DNA of 64,000 nt from NCBI GenBank assembly GCA_016744335.1, contig JADGEO010000014.1, positions 1-64,000 of the forward strand. Direction: 5' to 3'. This document shows, piece after piece, positions 17,654 to 25,964 of this stretch (its first letter is position 1; each line of letters begins with the position of its first letter). The notes beneath the pieces are model-generated. The model searched no databases. It was not told the DNA's origin and worked only from the letters and a program-made list of their open reading frames with translations. The position numbers and the translations under genes are program-made. The stretch comes from Anaerolineales bacterium. GTDB taxonomy: Bacteria > Chloroflexota > Anaerolineae > Anaerolineales > Villigracilaceae.

Positions 17654-18439
17654 TTACCAGCGACATCCTTCGGCGGTATTAATCTTCGCTGATTTGCCTA
17701 CCTTTTTGTACATGGTTACATTGCCAAAAGATTCCCCTAAAATACCATCGTGGATAGCCCAAGAGCGAAGGCGGATGCTCTCTTTTGCCTCAGGCTGACG
17801 AAAGACAGAACAGCCATCTAAGCTACGGGATATATCCGATTCGTGCGTGAATTCATCTTGAATCCGTGTCATCAACTTTTTCCCGGTCTGATACTTAAAC
17901 CCATACCGCTCGAAGATAATGGCATTATGATAATAAAGAGGCTCGGCAAAATACATATCATGCCCCAAGTCTGCAACGAAATTCTCGAAGGTCGTTGTCG
18001 CAGAAGAGAAGACGCTAAGTCCACTGCGGATTTGGCCAGGTGTCAAGCCAAATGCAAGTGCGTCCCGCTCTGCTGATAAATTGCGCTGAGATGTTCCAAA
18101 TTGAGTCGTCTGCCCGCTGGGTGTGATATCCACGTCAAAACGCGTCGCATCAGGGTCATTTAAAATATAAAGGAGAATATGAAGCTGGCCGTTCATCGTA
18201 TCGGTGAGATGCCCGTAGAAAATGGGGTCGCGGAACCCGTGTTTGTGGTAAAGGGACATTTCAACGCTAGTGCTACCGGGCGGGGCTTTAATCTTCATAA
18301 GCGAGCGACCCTGGATATCGGTGAGATAGGGTGTGAGCTTAAAGCGTTCGAGTACCTCACCGGGAATAATTCTCCGATATATCTCTCGTTTTTCATGTGC
18401 CGATAGCTTATTGATACCACCAATTGTAGATACGCTCAT
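17654..18439 (-). CDS. Conserved-looking protein of unknown function upstream of the Fe-S carrier
   Basis: I do not recognise this 261-residue protein. It is soluble with no signal or membrane helix. It starts with a helical segment (INKLSAHEKREIYRRIIPGEVLERF) and continues with beta-rich sequence (SLMKIKAPPGSTSVEMSLYH, HILLYILNDPDATRFDVDI). Cysteines are only at two distant C-terminal sites. The regular, charged composition and correct codon bias argue for a real gene. It lies 10 bases after smpB on the same strand and is probably co-transcribed with it; the Fe-S carrier gene follows 66 bases on. No catalytic motif is evident. Confidence 0.75.
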   Translation of the reverse strand: MSVSTIGGINKLSAHEKREIYRRIIPGEVLERFKLTPYLTDIQGRSLMKIKAPPGSTSVEMSLYHKHGFRDPIFYGHLTDTMNGQLHILLYILNDPDATRFDVDITPSGQTTQFGTSQRNLSAERDALAFGLTPGQIRSGLSVFSSATTTFENFVADLGHDMYFAEPLYYHNAIIFERYGFKYQTGKKLMTRIQDEFTHESDISRSLDGCSVFRQPEAKESIRLRSWAIHDGILGESFGNVTMYKKVGKSAKINTAEGCRW

Positions 18440-18449
18440 AATTTGTTTC

Positions 18450-18896
18450 CTAATATCGCATTTCTCTTTTCATATCACGATCTGTTTGTTTTTTCTTGAG
18501 TGCGTGTCTTTTGTCGTGAAGTTTTTTGCCACGTGCGAGTGCGATTTCGATTTTGGCGCGCCCCCCCTTGAGATAAACTTTTGTAGCGATAACCGTTAAT
18601 CCTTTTCTTTGTATACCTTCTCTTAGCTTTTTTATTTCCCGTTTGTGTAGCAAAAGCTGACGTGGACGACGCGGCGCATGATTAAATCGGTTGGCTTCTG
18701 CGTAAGGTGCAACATGTGCTTCCATGAGCCAGGCTTCGTGCTCATCAACGCGAATATAGGCTTCTTTGATGCTGATTTGTCCCGCGCGAATAGATTTGAT
18801 TTCGGAGCCTTTAAGAGAGACACCAGCTTCAAAAGTATCTTCTAGGAAATACTCAAATTTTGCTTTGCGGTTTGTGGCAACGATTTTGATTTTCAT
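18450..18896 (-). CDS. smpB: SsrA-binding protein SmpB
   Basis: A 148-residue RNA-binding protein that loads tmRNA onto stalled ribosomes in trans-translation. It shows the family core: MKIKIVATNRKAKFEYFLED, EAGVSLKGSEIKSIRAGQ, NRFNHAPRRPRQLLLHKREI, and the basic C-terminal tail GKKLHDKRHALKKKQTDRD that inserts in the mRNA channel. The frame stays open upstream to 19082, but family length and homology begin at the ATG at 18896. A promoter (TTGAGC, 17 bases, TACAAT) ends six bases before that ATG. No SD is present, so the mRNA is probably leaderless. No tmRNA gene is seen nearby. Confidence 0.96.
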   Translation of the reverse strand: MKIKIVATNRKAKFEYFLEDTFEAGVSLKGSEIKSIRAGQISIKEAYIRVDEHEAWLMEAHVAPYAEANRFNHAPRRPRQLLLHKREIKKLREGIQRKGLTVIATKVYLKGGRAKIEIALARGKKLHDKRHALKKKQTDRDMKREMRY

Positions 18897-18902
18897 GTTA
18901 AG

Positions 18903-18931
18903 ATTGTAACATGAGAGGCGTGTCTGCTCAA
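18903..18931 (-). promoter_or_regulatory. smpB promoter, leaderless type
   Basis: On the minus strand, TTGAGC (18931-18926), a 17-base spacer and TACAAT (18908-18903) are followed by six bases and the smpB ATG. It is the best-formed example of this arrangement in the window. Confidence 0.6.
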
Positions 18932-19111
18932 TTTTTTTTGCGAGGAAAAACTTTTTGTGTAAGAGAGTTTTTGTAACAGGTAACACGAACGCGAGTATAA
19001 TTTCCTTTTCGCTAAATTTCGGTGTCACGGTAGTTACCATAATTGATTGCGGTGACAATTGATTTTCATATTCTGTGAACAATTAACTTTTATCTGAAAG
19101 TAGGTTTTATA

Positions 19112-19999
19112 ATGAAAAAAATAGCAGTCGCCTTAGGTGGCGGTGGCGCAAGAGGCAATGCTCATATTGGCGTATTACGGGTTTTAGAAAGAGAAGGCTA
19201 TCAAATTTCTGCAATTGCCGGGACAAGTTTTGGGGCATTGGTTGCGGCGTTTTATGCCGCCGGACATTCGCCCGATGAGATTGAGGATCTTTTTAGTAAA
19301 GTTGATCAAAATAAACTTTACGAGTTGGGTTTGCGCGCAAATCCGAGTTTGTTGGGATTGGGTAAAGTGAGCGAATGGCTTGATGAGATGCTCGGCGAAA
19401 AAACCTTCTCTGAGACGCGTATCCCTTGTGCAATCACTGCGGTGGATTTAAATTGTAATTGTGAAGTTACCTTAAACTCGGGCTTGCTCAAAAATGCAGT
19501 TTTAGCAAGCATTGCTATACCGGGAGTTTTTCCTCCTTACGAAATGGATGATCGTCATCTTGTTGATGGCGGCGTTTTGAATCCTGTCCCTGTTTCATTG
19601 GCGCGTGAACTTGCCTCTAAATTACCCGTAGTTGCCGTTGCGCTGGCGGCTCCGCTTTCATCTACCTCGGCTTATTATTTGCCAGCTTCGCTTTCGGCGG
19701 TGATGCCTAGCTCTATAGCACGGCGTATTACGCGGCTAAATGTTTCACAAGCAATGAGTATTTTCTTGCATTTCATAGATATTAGCAATAGAGCCATTAC
19801 CGAACTTCGGCTCGAAAAAGACTCCCCTGATTTACTTATTCGTCCTGCCGTTGGCCAAATTGGTCTTCTCGACCGAGTGGTTATTGCCGATGTGGCGCGT
19901 TTAGGCGAAGAGGCAACCGAAGCTCTTTTGCCTGAACTAAAAAAAGCGATGCGTCCACAAGGGCTTTTCGATATACTCATAAATGGAAAAAGAAAATGA
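19112..19999 (+). CDS. Patatin-like phospholipase
   Basis: A 295-residue serine hydrolase of the patatin family. The oxyanion-hole Gly-rich loop (LGGGGARG), the nucleophile elbow GTSFG with S39 and the catalytic Asp in DGG (D152) are all present, so a Ser-Asp dyad should act on lipid acyl esters. The cytoplasmic RssA-like layout has no signal peptide. The gene overlaps the next small membrane gene by four bases (ATGA), and an esterase follows. This suggests a short lipid/ester hydrolase operon. The natural substrate cannot be told from sequence. Confidence 0.92.
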   Translation: MKKIAVALGGGGARGNAHIGVLRVLEREGYQISAIAGTSFGALVAAFYAAGHSPDEIEDLFSKVDQNKLYELGLRANPSLLGLGKVSEWLDEMLGEKTFSETRIPCAITAVDLNCNCEVTLNSGLLKNAVLASIAIPGVFPPYEMDDRHLVDGGVLNPVPVSLARELASKLPVVAVALAAPLSSTSAYYLPASLSAVMPSSIARRITRLNVSQAMSIFLHFIDISNRAITELRLEKDSPDLLIRPAVGQIGLLDRVVIADVARLGEEATEALLPELKKAMRPQGLFDILINGKRK

Positions 20000-20223
20000 C
20001 TCGTGATTTACGTAAGTATGCACAAGATACCAGCATCCAACTAGGGATAGGTGCATTTTTGCTTCTCTTTATTATTGGCGATGGTCTAATTTACTTTATC
20101 TACGGCAAAGGTGCCGCCGTGATGGGGTTGCTCTGTCTTCTCGCAGGCGTTGCGCCCATTCTTATTATTGCTTTATTTATGATTTTGCTTAACTGGGTTG
20201 TTAAACGTGCCAACCGCGAATAA
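19996..20223 (+). CDS. Small two-helix membrane protein
   Basis: A 75-residue protein. Two membrane helices (about 17-36 and 43-66) are separated by a short YGKG turn, with a basic N-terminus and C-terminus (KRANRE). It is translationally coupled to the patatin gene (ATGA overlap) and overlaps the next gene's start by 26 bases. Function is unknown; it may anchor or assist its neighbours. The overlaps on both sides and good hydrophobic pattern support a real gene. Confidence 0.7.
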   Translation: MTRDLRKYAQDTSIQLGIGAFLLLFIIGDGLIYFIYGKGAAVMGLLCLLAGVAPILIIALFMILLNWVVKRANRE

Positions 20224-20875
20224 TACAACTATAATAGAGAAAGATGGTTGGGTTTTTCGCTTCTTTTCTCCAAGTGAGAACCCGAGCCGCGTTTTGCTCC
20301 TCTTGCACGGTTGGACAGGTGACGAGCAATCTATGTGGCAATTTACACATAAATTGCCTGAAAATTATGCCATAATCGCACCGCGTGCTCCTTATAGCGC
20401 ACCCGCTGATAAAGGCGGGTATTCTTGGCGAGAAATCAAGCCAGGCACTTGGGGGGCGCCAACCTTTGTAGATTTGCATCTTTCTGCTGATAGACTCGTT
20501 TCACTTGTGGATTTTGGTCTTGCCGTTACAGGAACAGATTTTGATCGTGTGGATGTAGTTGGCTTTTCACAAGGTGGGGCTTTAGCCTTAACCCTTTCAG
20601 CTTTATCCCCAGAGCGTGTGAATAAAGTAGCTGTACTGTCTGGTTTCCTGCCCTCTGGCGTGGATGAGCTTTTGAGACCGAATTTGCTCAACCATATTCA
20701 TTTTTTCTGGGCACATGGCTCTGAAGATAAGATAATCCCTATTGAGCGGGGCAGAGAATCTATCAGGTTATTAAAAAGTGCAGGTGCAAATATCCAGTTT
20801 TGTAAAGCCGATATTGGTCATCGGGTTAGTAAATCTTGCAGATACGCGTTAGGTAATTTTCTGAGTGAATCCTAA
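20198..20875 (+). CDS. Alpha/beta hydrolase (phospholipase/carboxylesterase type)
   Basis: A 225-residue soluble esterase. It has LLLHGWTGDEQSMW for the oxyanion loop, nucleophile elbow GFSQGG, acid residue in GSEDKIIP and the terminal GHR His. This is the YpfH/carboxylesterase 2 pattern. It probably cleaves short acyl or lysophospholipid esters, in line with the patatin just upstream. The start is uncertain: the frame opens with TTG at 20198 inside the preceding gene, and a GTG lies nine bases on. No clear SD helps. Length matches the family with either start. Confidence 0.85.
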   Translation: MLNVPTANNTTIIEKDGWVFRFFSPSENPSRVLLLLHGWTGDEQSMWQFTHKLPENYAIIAPRAPYSAPADKGGYSWREIKPGTWGAPTFVDLHLSADRLVSLVDFGLAVTGTDFDRVDVVGFSQGGALALTLSALSPERVNKVAVLSGFLPSGVDELLRPNLLNHIHFFWAHGSEDKIIPIERGRESIRLLKSAGANIQFCKADIGHRVSKSCRYALGNFLSES

Positions 20876-20954
20876 GGATGCCATGCCTCACTTTATGGTT
20901 TATGGTATCCTTGCCTAGTTATTTTGACGACACGGTGTTGAAGGTATTAATTTA

Positions 20955-22052
20955 ATGAACAGATATTCAAGACGAGATTTTCTCAAATTAGCGGGAGCAA
21001 GCCTAGGGTCGCTGGCGTTTCGCCGATTCAATGGGATAGATTCTGCCCCCAGACTTCAATTCCCCGAAGCTGAACGCTTGGGGCGCGTATCCGTTTTCCC
21101 AAATTTTTATTCTACATCTATAAAAGCAGAACCTCATATCAATGCGACGTCTGTTGGTGAACTGTCTGAGGATTCGATAGTCGTTTGGCTTCGTGAAGTT
21201 GTTGGGGATGCAAAGTCAGTTAGCAAGAGATGGGTCGAAACACCAGATGGTTATATTTATGCCCCTGATTTGCAACCAGCACGAAATTTACCCAATATCC
21301 CGATGACGAGTTTGCCAGAAGGAAAAGCAGGTTTTTGGGCTGAAGTAACTGTTCCTTATGTTGATTTGATTTTAGCAAACCCACCAGCACGTTCTGGTTG
21401 GTACAAAGATGCTTTTACAAATGGGTTTACGCCGCGCTTATATTATGGGCAGGTAATTTGGATTGACCAAATTACAACGAACGAATCGGGGCAAATTTTA
21501 TATCGGTTTAATGAAAAATATGGCTATGGTGATTTGTTTTGGTTAGATGGGACGGCTATTCATCCTTTAACACCTGAAGATATTGCCCCTATTCACCCCG
21601 ATGTAGACCCTGAGCAAAAACATATTTTGGTGAATACAACCTACCAGACTCTTTCATGTTTTGAAGGTGAGCAAGAAGTTTTCTTCTGTCGTATTTCTAC
21701 AGGATACGAGAGCGAAAGTTATCTTACGCCTTCGGGGCAGTATAATCCGCATCGAAAATTGTTTTCTATCCCTATGGGCGCTTCGTCAACAGAAGGACGT
21801 TCAGGGTACGATACCCCTGCGGTTGCTTGGCCTATTTTTATGAACGGAGACGGAATCGCAATTCATGCCGCTTTTTGGCATAACGATTTTGGTACACGCC
21901 GCTCTCATGGTTGCGTAAATGTTTGTGCAGAAGACGCAAAATGGATTTTTCGCTGGACAACGCCTTATCTTTCTTTAGACGAAGATGAGGTGAGCTTATC
22001 TTGGCCCGATCACGGAACTGTTGTCAACGTAGTTAAACGTAGCCTTTATTAA
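20955..22052 (+). CDS. L,D-transpeptidase (YkuD) with Tat-type signal
   Basis: A 365-residue exported enzyme. The N-terminus SRRDFLKLAGASLGSLAF is a twin-arginine-like signal. The middle contains two SH3-like stretches (about 45-105 and 125-205). The YkuD domain (about 220-360) ends in the catalytic motif SHGCVNV with H318 and C320, and an upstream HAAFWH supplies the other His. YkuD enzymes make 3-3 cross-links in peptidoglycan or attach proteins to it, and are not blocked by most penicillins. That is relevant because the PBP domain at 9.4-10.4 kb looks dead. A SD (GAAGG) precedes the ATG. Confidence 0.9.
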   Translation: MNRYSRRDFLKLAGASLGSLAFRRFNGIDSAPRLQFPEAERLGRVSVFPNFYSTSIKAEPHINATSVGELSEDSIVVWLREVVGDAKSVSKRWVETPDGYIYAPDLQPARNLPNIPMTSLPEGKAGFWAEVTVPYVDLILANPPARSGWYKDAFTNGFTPRLYYGQVIWIDQITTNESGQILYRFNEKYGYGDLFWLDGTAIHPLTPEDIAPIHPDVDPEQKHILVNTTYQTLSCFEGEQEVFFCRISTGYESESYLTPSGQYNPHRKLFSIPMGASSTEGRSGYDTPAVAWPIFMNGDGIAIHAAFWHNDFGTRRSHGCVNVCAEDAKWIFRWTTPYLSLDEDEVSLSWPDHGTVVNVVKRSLY

Positions 22053-22080
22053 GCACGAGAACTGAACAAGAGGTACTTTT

Positions 22081-22800
22081 ATGGACTTAAGTAATATCAC
22101 AATTGGCTTAGCTTTTATTGCAGGTTTGGCTTCTTTTCTTTCCCCTTGTGTTTTTTCACTTGTCCCCGCCTATGTCGGCTATCTTAGCGGACGTGCCGCA
22201 GGTGGAGAAGGTGGAAAAGACAGTAAATTGGTCACTTTTTTGCATGGAATGGCGTTTGTGCTTGGTTTTAGCATAATTTTTGTTCTCTTAGGCATAGCCG
22301 CATCTGCTTTTGGTGGCGCACTTTACGAAATTCGAGAATGGCTGGCAAAAATTGGCGGCATTGTCGTTGTTATTTTTGGTTTACACATGGTAGGCGTCTA
22401 CCGCATCCCTTTCCTCGAATACGATACCCGCGTGCAAGAATTGCCTGACCCCAAATATGGCTATCTCTCATCATTACTCTTAGGCGTTTTCTTCTCAGCG
22501 GGCTGGTCGCCTTGTGTTGGACCCGTCTTAGGTGCAATTTTAACCCTAGCCCTCAACAGCGGGAACATCTTGCAAGGCACAACTTTACTCATCGCTTATT
22601 CTGCTGGCTTGGCAATCCCCTTCTTAATCGCCGCTCTAGGCATTGGTTGGGTTAGCACAGCACTTCGTAAATATAGTAAAGCCATGCACTATGTTGAAAT
22701 CGGCATGGGCGTAATCCTTATCATTGTAGGTATTATGCTTTTTACAGGCACATTTGAACTCCTCGCTCGCTATGGCTCTTTTGTAGATTTTGGGCTATAA
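22081..22800 (+). CDS. ccdA: Thiol-disulfide transporter CcdA
   Basis: A 239-residue membrane protein with six predicted helices. The two characteristic cysteines lie in ASFLSPCVFSLVPAYVGYLSG and SAGWSPCVGPVLG. CcdA carries reducing equivalents across the membrane to extracytoplasmic thioredoxin-like proteins in cytochrome c maturation or disulfide repair. A SD (AGAGG) lies before the ATG. Downstream is the remnant of exactly such a thioredoxin-like partner, then a glutaredoxin-like membrane fusion. The electron acceptor for this CcdA may therefore be encoded elsewhere or have been replaced. Confidence 0.93.
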   Translation: MDLSNITIGLAFIAGLASFLSPCVFSLVPAYVGYLSGRAAGGEGGKDSKLVTFLHGMAFVLGFSIIFVLLGIAASAFGGALYEIREWLAKIGGIVVVIFGLHMVGVYRIPFLEYDTRVQELPDPKYGYLSSLLLGVFFSAGWSPCVGPVLGAILTLALNSGNILQGTTLLIAYSAGLAIPFLIAALGIGWVSTALRKYSKAMHYVEIGMGVILIIVGIMLFTGTFELLARYGSFVDFGL

Positions 22801-22823
22801 AAGCACTTTGTGAAGCAGATTAA

Positions 22824-23121
22824 CTGTACCCTATCTCTTTTTCGGGCGGGGATGCGCCTCTAGACACAGAATCCCCCATCCAAGCAGGAAAGAACGTTCC
22901 TGACTTTAGCTTGCTTGCCTTAAATGGGCAGTAGATTAGCAGAGCATCTTAATTTCATAATTCTTCTTGCTGAAAACGAAGAAGTCTCTAAGGTTTATAC
23001 AATTACAGGATTTCCCACTAGCATATTTATAGATGAAGATGGCATAATCCAATCCCTTGTATTAGGGGGATTATCCACAGAAGAATTAGAAGAAAACTTA
23101 CCCCTAATAGGAATTGAATAG
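22824..23121 (+). pseudogene. Remnant of a TlpA/ResA-type thioredoxin
   Basis: Two pieces of one thioredoxin-like gene are visible in different frames. Codons up to a TAG at 22932 read ...IQAGKNVPDFSLLALNGQ, the usual start of a TlpA/ResA domain. From 22924, one frame over, NFIILLAENEEVSKVY and GFPTSIFIDEDGIIQ give the C-terminal half including the cis-Pro region. The central section with the WCxxC active site is missing, and the N-terminal membrane anchor is not readable. An internal deletion with frameshift explains this. A short 65-codon frame (22924-23121) remains open but cannot be an active thioredoxin. It lies between ccdA and the glutaredoxin-DUF2085 gene. Confidence 0.8.
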
Positions 23122-24144
23122 ATGGTCAATGTTACCTTATATACCCGAGAAAACTGCCATCTCTGCGATGAAACCAAAGCAGATTTAGAATCTCTACAAG
23201 AGATATATCCGCATCAACTCGTTGAAATAGACATAGATAGCGATATTGCACTTTCTGAAAAATATGGAGATTCTATTCCCGTTGTTGAGGTTGGTCCCTA
23301 CGTTATTCATGCGCCTATCTCTTCAAAAGACCTTGCAATGACCATCGGTGCCGCTATCGATAGGCAAGAACAGCTCGAAAAAGTAGGCGATGACCTTTAC
23401 CGTAAACGTGCACAACGCAGTCAAAAAATGAGCGGTGGCGATAAATTTGCCCTCTGGTTTTCTGGTAAATATATGCTTGTTTTTAGCTTAATTCTCCTTT
23501 TTTATATTGGCGTTCCAGTTTTGGCTCCTACCTTGATGAAAGTAGGCGCTACAATGCCAGCGACGATTCTTTATAAAATGTATAGTCCGCTTTGCCATCA
23601 GTTTGGCTTTCGCTCCTTTTTTGTTTTTGGAGAGCAACCCTATTACCCTCTTACTGAATCAGGTGTTGCGGGCGAAGGCACAGATTTAATTGATTTTGAA
23701 ACAGCCTCAGGTATCCCCAATCTTGCCGACCCAACTAGCCCCACTCGTTGGGATGCACGCCGTTATGTCGGAGATGAAAAAGTGGGGTATAAGATGGCTC
23801 TTTGTGAAAGAGATATGGCAATTTATGGCGCAATGCTCCTTTTTGCCCTTATCTTCTGGGCAACGGGATATCGCATCAAGCCTTTGCATTGGTCAATTTG
23901 GCTTATTATTGGCGTAGGCTTTATCGGTTTAGATGGGTTTTCGCAACTTATTAGCCAATTTGAAATCCCCATTCTCTCCGAACTTCTGCCTTACCGTGAA
24001 AGTACGCCATTTTTACGCACATTTACAGGATTTCTCTTCGGCTTTACTACCGCTTGGTTTGGATTTCCGTATATAGAAGAAAGTATGAAAGAAACTCGCC
24101 AAATTTATATTAAAAAGAGTGCCGTTATTCAGGCACAAAAATAG
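23122..24144 (+). CDS. Glutaredoxin-like domain fused to a DUF2085 membrane protein
   Basis: A 340-residue fusion. Residues about 1-80 form a thioredoxin-fold domain of the glutaredoxin/DUF836 type, with redox motif CHLC (residues 12-15) and cis-Pro in SIPVVEV. The rest has about four membrane helices and matches the DUF2085 pattern: SPLCHQFGFRSFFVFGEQ and MALCERDMAIYGAMLL, with conserved cysteines before helices. The start codon follows the stop of the tlpA remnant directly. Co-location with ccdA suggests a thiol-redox or metal-handling role. DUF2085 has no agreed biochemical function. The thioredoxin fold has no signal and would be cytoplasmic. Confidence 0.8.
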   Translation: MVNVTLYTRENCHLCDETKADLESLQEIYPHQLVEIDIDSDIALSEKYGDSIPVVEVGPYVIHAPISSKDLAMTIGAAIDRQEQLEKVGDDLYRKRAQRSQKMSGGDKFALWFSGKYMLVFSLILLFYIGVPVLAPTLMKVGATMPATILYKMYSPLCHQFGFRSFFVFGEQPYYPLTESGVAGEGTDLIDFETASGIPNLADPTSPTRWDARRYVGDEKVGYKMALCERDMAIYGAMLLFALIFWATGYRIKPLHWSIWLIIGVGFIGLDGFSQLISQFEIPILSELLPYRESTPFLRTFTGFLFGFTTAWFGFPYIEESMKETRQIYIKKSAVIQAQK

Positions 24145-24157
24145 AAGGAATAGTTTT

Positions 24158-24928
24158 ATGGAAGAACGACTACAAAAAATACTAGCTAAATCAGGGCTTG
24201 GCTCAAGACGCGGTTGTGAAGACTATATAACCGCTGGGCGAGTTAAAGTTAATGGAAAAGTTGCTAAATTAGGTCAAAAAGCAGATACCAACAAAGATAC
24301 AATTAGCGTAGACGGAAAAGAAATTAATATCCCAAAGGATAATGTTTATATTGCTTTAAATAAACCTCGTGGTGTTATTTCTGCCGTTAGTAGCCCAGAC
24401 CCGCGCCCAACTGTACGAGATTTGATTCCAATCAGTAGACGGATTTATCCCGTAGGTCGCTTGGATATAGAAAGTGAGGGCTTGATGTTGATGACAGATG
24501 ATGGTGATTTAGCTAATAAACTCTCACACCCTCGCTATGGGCATGAGAAAACTTATAAAGTTTTGGTCGCTCGCCACCCCGATAGAAAACAGTTAGACGC
24601 TTGGCGGCGCGGCATTGTTTTAGAAGACGGCTACCGCACTGCCCCCGCAAAAGTGTTTGTTGATGGAAAAGCGGGCAAAGGCTCACGCCTCACCATAATC
24701 CTAACAGAAGGGCGAAAACGCCAAATCCGAGAGACAGGGAGTTTGCTAGGATTGCCAGTCGTTAGCATTACGCGTGTTCAGTTGGGAAGCCTTAAATTGG
24801 GCAGACTAAAGTCCAAAGAGTGGCGATATCTCACAGAAGAAGAAGTAGAAGAGCTGAAAGGCGGTATGCCATCTAACAGAAAAGGGTCAACGAAGCACGC
24901 AAAAACACAAAGACCTAAAAAGAAATAA
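24158..24928 (+). CDS. 23S/16S rRNA pseudouridine synthase (RsuA/RluB family)
   Basis: A 256-residue enzyme. An S4 RNA-binding domain (LQKILAKSGLGSRRGCEDYI, about 4-60) is followed by the catalytic domain with VGRLDIESEGLMLMTDDGDL, whose Asp is the family nucleophile, and the KTYKVLV and GRKRQIRETG motifs. Family members convert a specific uridine of rRNA to pseudouridine; RluB is the closest pattern. The frame is open 13 codons upstream, but the ATG at 24158 with SD GAAGGAA fits homology and avoids the previous gene's end. The Lys-rich C-terminal tail (STKHAKTQRPKKK) is beyond the conserved fold. Confidence 0.9.
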   Translation: MEERLQKILAKSGLGSRRGCEDYITAGRVKVNGKVAKLGQKADTNKDTISVDGKEINIPKDNVYIALNKPRGVISAVSSPDPRPTVRDLIPISRRIYPVGRLDIESEGLMLMTDDGDLANKLSHPRYGHEKTYKVLVARHPDRKQLDAWRRGIVLEDGYRTAPAKVFVDGKAGKGSRLTIILTEGRKRQIRETGSLLGLPVVSITRVQLGSLKLGRLKSKEWRYLTEEEVEELKGGMPSNRKGSTKHAKTQRPKKK

Positions 24929-24959
24929 AAAGAGCCGACCTTTTAGGTCGGCTCTTTTT
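24927..24959. terminator. Terminator after pseudouridine synthase gene
   Basis: GAGCCGACC and GGTCGGCTC form a stem with flanking A and T runs. It acts for the plus-strand gene and also faces the convergent CBS-ACT gene. Confidence 0.85.
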
Positions 24960-24976
24960 GTTTTTTAGAAACAATT

Positions 24977-25624
24977 TTATGCAGGGCACTGGCGAATATC
25001 CCAAACCTCTTTTGCAATATCCTTGATTGTTTTCTTGATATCGTCTTTGCTGGCTCCAGAAACCTTAAAGACAATTAACTTTGTAGAAATGTCTTCACCT
25101 GCAAATTGACCGAAGGAAATAAAACTTCCGCCAACCTCAGCAATAGCAGAGGTGATTGTGTTTAAAATACCAGGTTCGTCGTCAACCAGTGCCGTAACAC
25201 GAATACCAATTTCGCGTGCGCCCATCATCTCAAGGAAAACCTTGAAAAGATCGGTTTCGGTGATCATGCCTGCTACTTTTCCTTCTCGCAAAACAGGAAG
25301 ACCTCCAATTTTCTTGTCTACCATAATACGAGCGGCTTGCTCTATGGGCGTATCTTCGTCAATAGTTGTGACATCTTTAGTCATAACCTCGCCAACAGTA
25401 AGTTTGCTGAGCAAGTAATTTATTTCCCATCGGCTAAGAGATGTCGCCTTTGTAGGGGTGGCATCAATTAAATCTTGTATAGATACAATGCCAACCAACT
25501 TTCTTTTTTTAACAACAGGGGCGCGGCGGATATTTTCTTGTCTAAACAAGTTTCGTGCATCATGAACAGGTGTGTCGGGGGGGAGCGAAATTACAGGATA
25601 CGACATTCGTTCTTTTATGAGCAT
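24977..25624 (-). CDS. CBS-pair and ACT domain protein (AcuB-like)
   Basis: A 215-residue soluble regulator. Two CBS motifs (about 1-60 and 78-135) bind adenine nucleotides as a Bateman module: PVHDARNLFRQENIRRAPVV and PIEQAARIMVDKKIGGLPVL. An ACT-like domain (about 142-213) follows with RVTALVDDEPGILNTITSAI. The layout matches AcuB-like proteins. It probably senses an adenine nucleotide or amino acid, but its target is not encoded next to it. A SD (AGGAGAT) precedes the ATG. Enzymatic activity is not expected. Confidence 0.85.
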   Translation of the reverse strand: MLIKERMSYPVISLPPDTPVHDARNLFRQENIRRAPVVKKRKLVGIVSIQDLIDATPTKATSLSRWEINYLLSKLTVGEVMTKDVTTIDEDTPIEQAARIMVDKKIGGLPVLREGKVAGMITETDLFKVFLEMMGAREIGIRVTALVDDEPGILNTITSAIAEVGGSFISFGQFAGEDISTKLIVFKVSGASKDDIKKTIKDIAKEVWDIRQCPA

Positions 25625-25743
25625 TTTTTATCTCCTTGCTATAAGTGAATAAGATTTAGCTTACCCAATTATATACTAATTTATGAAATATGCAGACGAA
25701 ATTTTGATACGCGAGCACTATTGAATCAGGGTAACTTATTTGC

Positions 25744-25846
25744 TACGAACGTGACCTAAACAGGGGTGCCAAAAACCTACATTTTTTGGCGTGAAGGTGT
25801 TACGCGGTTTGTGCTCAAGTCGCACTTCCGTTTTTAGGGTGGCACT
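25744..25846. repeat. Inverted pair of a dispersed repeat (ACGAACGTGACC family)
   Basis: The left unit begins ACGAACGTGACCTAAAC at 25745. The right unit (25816-25845, AAGTCGCACTTCCGTTTTTA) resembles its reverse complement. A third unit lies at 53208-53245. The 370-base gap 25625-25994 contains this, the adoK promoter and a leader hairpin; I see no gene in it. Confidence 0.5.
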
Positions 25847-25894
25847 CAAACCTAATGCACGCGCGTCGCGTTTCATACATCGCATAAAAAACTT

Positions 25895-25923
25895 TTGACA
25901 TCTTCTCTTTCCCATGCTAAACT
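25895..25923 (+). promoter_or_regulatory. Consensus promoter of the adenosine-kinase-like gene
   Basis: TTGACA (25895-25900), a 17-base spacer and TAAACT (25918-25923). It is the best match to a sigma-70 type promoter in the window. The start site should fall near 25930, about 65 bases before the ATG. Confidence 0.75.
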
Positions 25924-25938
25924 AGCCCCGTTAATTTA

Positions 25939-25964
25939 AGCGTGCTCTCAGAGCGCGCTTTTTT
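25939..25964 (+). terminator. Terminator-like hairpin inside the adoK leader
   Basis: AGCGTGCT, CTCAG loop, AGCGCGCT, then six T residues. It sits between the promoter and the start codon, so most transcripts would end here unless the hairpin is prevented. It could be an attenuator. Confidence 0.6.

Noticed and set aside
18897..19082. 62-codon upstream extension of the smpB frame
   Set aside because: Homology to SmpB begins at the ATG at 18896, and the stretch contains a good promoter (TTGAGC-N17-TACAAT).
18897..19111. tmRNA gene near smpB
   Set aside because: No tRNA-Ala-like ends with a G-U pair or tag reading frame could be found.
22924..23121. 65-codon frame as an independent small gene
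   Set aside because: It is the C-terminal half of a TlpA-like thioredoxin whose N-terminal half lies in another frame, so it was called as a pseudogene.
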